Shown here: piece by piece, positions 58,126 to 64,000 of the stretch
Layout: each line of letters opens with the position of its first letter
How positions within the stretch are numbered: the stretch's first letter is position 1
Source of the DNA: Sequoia sempervirens
Lineage: Eukaryota; Streptophyta; Pinopsida; Cupressales; Cupressaceae
DNA length: 64,000 bases
NCBI GenBank assembly: GCA_007258455.2
Contig: VDFB02018296.1
Coordinates: 47,788,007 to 47,852,006 of the forward strand
Direction of reading: 5' to 3'
Program-made: the position numbers and the translations under genes
Notes under the pieces: generated by a model
Database searches by the model: none
The model's input: the letters and a program-made list of their open reading frames with translations, nothing else
Told to the model about the DNA's origin: nothing

Positions 58126-59285
58126 GTCCGCCCTCCCTGAAATTGCTTGTCCTCAAGCAATCTCTGCAAATACGGCTGCACTGCACCACCTGGATCCCAT
58201 GGATAGTACCGGACAATGCTCCTGCTGGCCACAACTGGCTCCTGTAACTCCCACAACTGATCAGCAAGAATAGTATACCATTCCCTATTAACCTCAGTGC
58301 GGTCCGGCCTAGGATCAAGAAACTCAGGAAGCAAGTCAAACGACAAGCAACACTTACCCCCTAAAACTGCACGAGATATACTATCATCCAACATATCAAG
58401 CACGTGCATGCTAGAACTGTGCACCTGAAACAAATTGTGTACCTGCGGATCAATCACGAAGCCATATGCACTCTGCACCATATACACACTGTGATACTCC
58501 TCCGTGAGCTGAGTCTGAAATCCTAGTGCACTAGTAGGATCCCAAACGCTATCATCACTCTGCTCAAGACCAGGGTCAGGTGAGTTACCCATATCAAACT
58601 CAAAGAGCGGATTGTCGTATGAAGATATAACATTTGTCTCAAACAATGGATTGGTCACAAACGGAACCAAACCACTAGGCTGATCCCAAACGACTGCCTC
58701 AGAACCCCCGGGGTACTGAGCATAACCATGCCTGGTCTGCGCAAAATCCTGCTCTACCTTCTCGCTCTTCCCACTAACGAGAGAGATAGAACGAAGGCTG
58801 CCATCTGTAATCCCCCTCAACACATATTTCTTGCCCTGTACCTCAAATCTCATCTCCATTTTAGGCAAGTTGAGGGTGAACACACTAATGTCCTGTAACC
58901 ATCTCATACCCAGCACAAAATCCATCCCACCCAAGTTGACTACATAAAAGTCTGCCTGCAACTCATAATCAGTCAGCATGAGAGTGAGATTACAAATCCG
59001 TCGAGTGCAAGTGAGTGTATATCCATCTGCCACCTGAACTCTGAATCCAGCGAAATCCTCTGTCTGGAGTCTACATCTGCTGACGAAGCCCTCATCAATG
59101 AAATTGTGTGTGGCTCCAATGTCGAGCATAGCAATACATCGCTGTCCTTCCACTAATCCCCTGAACCTGAATGAGTCATCCCGTACACTAGTAGATAATA
59201 CCAACGGGGATAAGTTGGCATCGGGCCCAAACTCTGTAGAGGCATTCCCGGCCTCTGCATGTTCTGAAACAACCTGCTAGTCTTA
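58107..59285 (-). pseudogene. retropepsin-like protease with C-terminal extension
   Basis: Aspartic protease that would process Gag. The frame is open from after a TAG at 59277 to 58107, with no ATG at its head, so it would be made as part of a Gag-Pro protein. The active-site region reads LDIGATHNFIDEGFV where D(T/S)GA is expected: Ile replaces the conserved Thr/Ser, a single C-to-T change from ACT. The second conserved motif is MDFVLGMRWLQD, followed by FTLNLPKMEMRFEVQGKK as in plant gypsy proteases. The remaining 230 residues match no domain I know and end DRTEVNREWYTILADQLWEL and onwards. The frame runs through the PPT and stops 18 bases inside the LTR. It is joined in frame to the zinc-knuckle end of gag across TAA GAC TAG. 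Confidence 0.75.
58126..58138 (-). other. polypurine tract
   Basis: Minus strand AGGGAGGGCGGAC directly before TGTCA of the left LTR. Second-strand priming site. It is also part of the protease reading frame. Confidence 0.85.
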
Positions 59286-60732
59286 ATCATCAGACTCGTC
59301 ATCATCATAGTAAACCCACATGGCGCGGTTGGCTCTGCCCTTCGGTCTCAAAGGACAATCATGCTCCTTGCTGTAAGGTTCTCTGCACCAATAACAAAGT
59401 TGTTTCCTCCTCAATTCATCTCGAGTTGCATCATCAATTTCGCCAAGCCCGGTTTCCTTTGGTTACTGCCAGGCGGTGTCACGACTCTCCTCGGCAGGCG
59501 TTGTTTGCGCATGAAGTGAAATTGCTTTCGGGCAGCAGCTCATACTCCTTACCCTTCCACGCGCCAGCCTCTGAGTATAGTAGGATCAAACGCCTTGACC
59601 CAACCTCTCATGGGTTCTGTCAAACCCTCAACGAAGAGTATGATAAGTCTCCGTTCTGAAATCCCTGTCACCATGACTGCCACTCTCTGAAACTCGCCAA
59701 TGTATGCATCTGGGCCTTTGCGATGCAATGCGAATGAGCCAACTCTCACGAAATACAATTCGGATCCTTCTTATCAAATCTCTCTATCAGTCTACTGGTG
59801 AACTCCTGATAGGTATTGACCGCATGATGGCCTAGCGTATACATGCCATGGTGCCACCAATCATGTGCTACTCCGTCAAGATGTAAAGTAGCAAATTTAA
59901 TTGCCTCATCCTCCTGCATAGGTCTAAGTGACAAGTAATTGTCCAATTTCTGGACCCAAGACCTCGCTGATGTCTTTTCAGACCCATCAAAATATGGCAA
60001 TGTAATCTTACTCACCGCATACTGCAAATCTCTATTCACCTGTGGCTGCTGCTGCTGATGCTGCGGGGGTCTGCGGTCAAATCTACCTCCTCCTCTAGGT
60101 TTATAGACATCTATAAACTCATGAAATGTAAGTGCCTGCCGGATCTCAGGTGCTAGTGACATGTACTCACCATGAAATCTCGTCAAGTCTGCCACGGACA
60201 TGCCATTGTGTGGCTGAAACTCCTGATGCTGCCCCTGATGCTCTGCCCCTAGAGTCTGTGGTGGAGTCTCCCTAGGTAAGAAAGTAAAGGGTGACACGGC
60301 CCTCGCTCTGAAGTAGATCGTTGGCGGTTGTCTAGATGCGGATGCAATGGGTGATCCAGCTGGAGTCGCGATCCCTTTCGTCATCAATCGAATGTAATTA
60401 TTGAGCGTGGTACAGCATCTGGTACCCATCAGCTGAGACATCATATCCATCATATTATCGTGCCTCCGTCTAAACTCCTCCTCGGTGATATCACCCTCTG
60501 CATGCGCCTTCCCTGGATCCCTGCGAGTCTCTGAGGAAGTCTCACGTTCTGCCATTAGGGTTGCAACACTGTTTTCACTACTGTCAAAACTGGATCTGTG
60601 AATACCAAGCACCCCTGACACTGTCTGACCTTCTGGGATAGGTGGACCTGTCCAATCCTCGTCTTTGCCTGTCCCTACGCCTCTAATATACTGAATAGGA
60701 TCCCGGCTCATGAAAAAGCAACCAAAAAGCAC
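59286..60732 (-). pseudogene. gag: Ty3/gypsy-type gag, frameshifted
   Basis: Open from the ATG near 60708 (MSRDPIQYIRGVG) to 59757: a polar N-terminus, a Gln-rich linker, then the capsid domain with ITLPYFDGSEKTSARSWVQ, MQEDEAIKFATLHLDGVA, HDWWHHG and FTSRLIERFDKKDP. One base is missing near 59755, after which the capsid continues in the next frame (59758-59549: AYIGEFQRVAVMVTGISERR, LFVEGLTEPMRGWVKAF). A second shift near 59585 and a TAA near 59465 follow, then the knuckle CYWCREPYSKEHDC (Cx2Cx7HxC) near 59370 and an acidic tail DDDESDD. Domain order and spacing are those of plant gypsy gag. Confidence 0.85.
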
Positions 60733-60783
60733 ACTGAATAGTGAAAAAGCAACTGAAAAAGCACAGGATGGCAGGATAACTGT

Positions 60784-60795
60784 GCTCTGATACCA
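60784..60795 (-). other. primer binding site, tRNA-iMet type
   Basis: Minus strand TGGTATCAGAGC, complementary to the 3' end of plant initiator tRNA-Met, one base from the inner edge of the right LTR. It fixes the orientation of the element. Confidence 0.92.
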
Positions 60796-60796
60796 C

Positions 60797-62227
60797 TGTC
60801 AGAACCCTGGTGGTTCTCTGATTCAAACCCTAATTGATTTTTGAAGGTTTTTGCAAGTTTTCGATTTTTTTGTGTTTTTTTGAAGTTTTTTGGTTTTTTA
60901 TGTTTTTGATGGATTTTTGACAAATAACAGCAAGCTGCGATTTTACTAATAAATGCTTGAGAAATTCATAAAAATCACAGAACATGAAATATGCGTAGGA
61001 TTTGATCAGAGGAAATATGCGCCTCAATTTATTGAAGTTTTAGAGGATTTACAATATCAAGAATGAACATTTAAATGAAAATATTAATTTATTATAAGGA
61101 ACCTGGTTTCTTCTTGCAGCCGCCTGAAGCAGTGATGAAGAAGTACGGCTGAAAGAAATACTGAGTCTCTGGTCCCCGAAAACCAATGTTGAACCTCTGA
61201 AAAACCAAGGCGCACCCCAAACTGATGAATGAAGCTGAGTTCTGAGGGTTTCCACTGACAAATGAAAAAGTACGGCTTGCTGGTACAGGAAAAGTACGGT
61301 CTGACAGCAGCAATAAATGAAGTACGGATTCTCTCAATAATTGCCAGATCTCTGTGGTATGAACTCTGTGAAGTCGCCTCTACTGCAAGATGTTTATTCT
61401 CTGTCGATCCTCTGTATAAATGACTCAATGAACTCAATCTGTGACTCCTGAATGAAGTCACCAAGATGCACGCTTCAGCTGGTATTGCACAGCCTCAGTC
61501 TGCCAAATCTCTGAAGAGGTTTCGTTCTCCAGAAACGCTCGTCTGCCAGAAACCCTAAGGTTTGCAAACTCCGATGCTCAGAGCAAAAGACAAATTAGAA
61601 TAACATTTCATAATAGTTCGATTTTGTCTTGACTGCAAAATATATATCCTCTTCAATAAAATTCGACCCAATGCTCTTTTTTAATAATCATTTAATAAAA
61701 TGATTAAATTCGTCTTTTCAAGACTTAGGAGAAATCATTAATAATTAATTGGCGTCTTACTTTAATGAATAATAAATATTCATTAAGTCAAAATTTAATA
61801 TTTATTATAAAGTATAATAAATACTTTAGAACAAGCCAAATTAATTAAATATTTTAATATTTCAATAAAGTGACTTTAGTATAAAGTCAAATTATTAAAT
61901 ATTTAATAATTCATTAAATACCCCTTATTTCTCCATCTAATCATCAAACTGCTGAACTGGGTCGATTCTGAGCTGAAAGGTTGAACCAGGTGCCCTGCCC
62001 GAAATAGCAGCTTCCGCCTGACCTAACTTTCTAAAAATAGAAAGTTCCTGAAAAAGCTCTCTGGAAGATTCTGCGAAGGCCCAACCTGCCACAACAGCGA
62101 AACTGGAGCTACCAAACACTGAGTAACTGCCTCCGATGATCCTCTGCACACCCTGTCAGCCTACGAGGATCGAAATTATAGGCTAACTCCCTCGACAAAC
62201 AGTGTCAGCTAAAACGGGGACATGACA
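60797..62227 (-). repeat. 5' LTR, complete
   Basis: 1431 bp, TGTCAGAACCC.. to ..GGGGACATGACA, with 5-bp terminal inverted repeats. AGCTT follows at 62228 and would be the target duplication, but the partner at the left end is inside the gap. Confidence 0.92.
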
Positions 62228-62320
62228 AGCTTGATATGGCTAAAGATTCAAGTGTTCAACTTCAGCTAGCTCCACTTGAGGGGGATAGGATTCTGGGCAT
62301 GAGGAGTCTCCCAAGCAGGT
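62228..62320 (+). pseudogene. possible 3' end of a copia-like element
   Basis: Begins GCTTGATATGGC and reads LDMAKDSSVQLQLAPLEG in one frame, ending in a purine tract CTTGAGGGGGATA (62274-62286) of the sort found next to 3' LTRs in plant copia elements. The identification is from motif memory; the LTR itself was not delimited. Confidence 0.3.
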
Positions 62321-64000
62321 AACAGTACCAAAATTTATTGATGATAACCTGGATCAACATCCAAATGACACAAGACCAGTGCAAAAACCCTACAAGGAGA
62401 TTTGCTCGTACACTTGTAATATTTCTGATTTTTAACTTACTGACATTTCATCAAACGCTTTGCATATAATCAAATATGAAGCATTCTTGAGTGCAAACAT
62501 TGAGGGTTGTTGCTACTAGAGTTTAAAATCATAAATTCATCATAAAAATCATAACATTGTTCATAGATCTCACATGGACATTTTGTCAAACACTTTGCAT
62601 GCAACGGTATCTGATTATAACATGTAAAATTTCTATGGCAAATGTATTATAGCATCAGCTCATAATTAATTTCCTCCATGTTCATATCCCAATAACAATT
62701 TTTCCACTAAATTACTGGAAGCAATATGCAGCAGATGATATTGATGAATGTGTAAATTGCTTTGGAAATTAATACAATTATAAATACCAAACAGTTTGAA
62801 AAATCCCAATAATTATGAATAATTAATTGTTGACCTTTAAGAGTCCAGTCAGCTCCCATTCAGCACCTTTGACCACCTTTGAAAGTTGTACAGTTCCTTA
62901 TGATTGAAATGGCTCCTTTATTGAGTAGTACGGCCTTTATTGGTGGTACGGCAGCCTAATGAAAGCTGCAACTCTCATATGGAAAGTTGCGACAGGTTTG
63001 ATGCCTTCTTTAAGGCTGTGATAGGGAGTGAAAATGGCTATAAAGCCTTTAAAATATTGATCACTCTTTTCTTTGCTGTTTTTAGGACTATATGTTCATC
63101 TTCAACATCAATTCAGGAAGCACACTCATTTCTCACTATCCATAAATTTGGAGAACTTGCAAATTACATTCAATGATATGAGAATAATCATATTTCCTTA
63201 TGTTTTGTATCTAGTATATCTATAACATTATCTTATGGTTCTAAATGGCATCTATTGTGTTCTGTATGTGCATTATTTTATATGTCCATAATGGTTCTCT
63301 GTTGATATTCTACCATACAACAGTACATTTACAATCTTTGGAATGAAAGAAGTAATGCCACTCATAAAAAGCCAAAGATAATATTAAGATCTTGTCTATT
63401 AGCTGCTACTACACCATCACTAATAGTTGTCTCAAAATTCAAAATCAAAATTGAATTGTAGCAACTGAATTGGCTCACCTACAAACCTTGATAAGGCCAT
63501 TCTGGAAATTGAATAAGCACGATCAGCATTACTCGTCTGGACAATGAGGGAATACAAAATGGAGTATGGAATAGATCTTAATGCAAGCCACTGCCAAGCT
63601 AATATGAAGAACACAATTTGGAGCCATAAGAGTCCCCCAAACAAATAAGGACTGAGACACATCTTCATTTGTGTAGTACATAGAAGAGGAGATTGATGAT
63701 GACCAGGGTTGCAAACTCCCACCAGATGTAGACATCCTAAATAGACCTTGAGAGAGAAAGATCCAAATCCACTTCTTGGCAGAGCATCTGATTATACATA
63801 TTTTTTTCTTATTTTCCTCTGTGCTGATGATATTCATACATTTTACTTGTTTTGCATCATAGCATTAGAATCTTTTTCTGTGGTTTTTTAATAAGGTTTA
63901 TCTTCTATAGAAGTTTTGATAGTGTAGTTGACGTAGAGAATGTTCATGCAAGCTATGTTTTATTATGATTCATAATAGAATGTAAATATTCTAAATTAAG
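62321..64000. other. stretch without a recognised gene
   Basis: Moderately AT-rich. The best frame is on the minus strand at 63432-63722, with a hydrophobic LFGGLLWLQIVFFILAWQWL segment that could be membrane-spanning, followed by IVQTSNADRAYSISRMALS and GTGAGCC, a possible splice donor. Without a second supporting exon it is not called a gene. Confidence 0.4.

Larger units (their letters stand above)
56784..62227 (-). mobile_element. TR-GAG-type LTR retrotransposon (gag and protease only)
   Basis: Two long direct repeats, 56784-58125 (left edge in the gap) and 60797-62227, enclose 2.67 kb. The intact LTR starts TGTCA and ends TGACA. On the minus strand the PBS TGGTATCAGAGC (tRNA-iMet type) sits one base inside the right LTR and a PPT abuts the left LTR, so the right copy is the 5' LTR. 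The interior encodes gag with a CCHC knuckle and an aspartic protease, but no RT, RNase H or integrase, and there is no room for them. It must have been mobilised in trans. LTRs differ at about six sites per kb outside one patch, so insertion was fairly recent. Confidence 0.9.

Noticed and set aside
56999..61464. Paired 126-codon frames (MVTSFRSHRLSSLSHLYRGS) as genes
   Set aside because: They are the same stretch in the two LTRs; LTR sequence is not expected to encode protein and no features support it.
63432..63722. Minus-strand frame with a hydrophobic segment
   Set aside because: Could be an exon of a membrane protein, but no flanking exon or homologous motif could be found.

Overview
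This window looks like nuclear DNA of a land plant with a large, repeat-dominated genome, most likely a gymnosperm. The evidence is: AT-rich non-coding DNA, GT-AG introns, plant-type Ty3/gypsy gag, PBS and PPT signals, a hAT transposase of the zinc-finger-862-like kind, many decayed elements nested in each other, two scaffold gaps of exactly 100 N, and only one compact candidate host gene in 64 kb. The species assignment is inference; no marker gene fixes it.

Layout. 0.7-3.7 kb: minus-strand gypsy-type gag pseudogene with a PBS-like site and the start of an LTR. 5.1-22.0 kb: a long minus-strand ORF of an unrecognised family (called family X here) is split in two by a 13.1-kb hAT element (6860-19998). 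The element has recognisable terminal inverted repeats and a perfect 8-bp target duplication, and the family X frame continues across the empty site. The hAT holds a broken minus-strand transposase (16.4-19.2 kb) and, converging on it, a second diverged copy of family X on the plus strand (11.55-15.27 kb), bracketed by direct repeats and preceded by promoter-like sequence. 25.58-26.05 kb: an intact 158-codon plus-strand gene, the best candidate for an ordinary host gene. 26-30.6 kb: AT-rich DNA with small tandem duplications. 30.6-35.2 kb: the 3' LTR, minisatellite and broken ORFs of a minus-strand LTR element.

35.3-44.1 kb is the most unusual stretch. A decayed plus-strand transposase-like gene (36.7-40.1 kb) faces a minus-strand gene of unknown function that can be read as eight exons with seven phase-0 GT-AG introns (41.93-44.10 kb). 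Their 3' ends flank a CCCCTTAAG minisatellite, the plus-strand gene shows a duplicated terminal exon, and upstream lies a run of near-perfect GGGATCCC-centred palindromes. I infer one large DNA transposon with two convergent genes, but did not find its termini. An LTR with PPT lies just upstream of the minus-strand gene (up to 45.34 kb).

45.9-53.6 kb shows no gene I can support. 53.7-56.5 kb carries a recurring palindromic motif and a Pro/Ser-rich plus-strand ORF of LTR-element type. 56.78-62.23 kb is a well-preserved minus-strand LTR retrotransposon with two 1.3-1.4 kb LTRs, a tRNA-iMet PBS, a PPT, gag and protease but no reverse transcriptase or integrase (TR-GAG type). Its left LTR edge is lost in the second gap. 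62.23-64 kb begins with a copia-like 3' end and otherwise shows nothing recognisable.

No rRNA, tRNA or CRISPR was recognised. Except for the 25.6-kb gene and probably the eight-exon gene, all coding traces are parts of mobile elements, mostly broken by stop codons that fit C-to-T decay.
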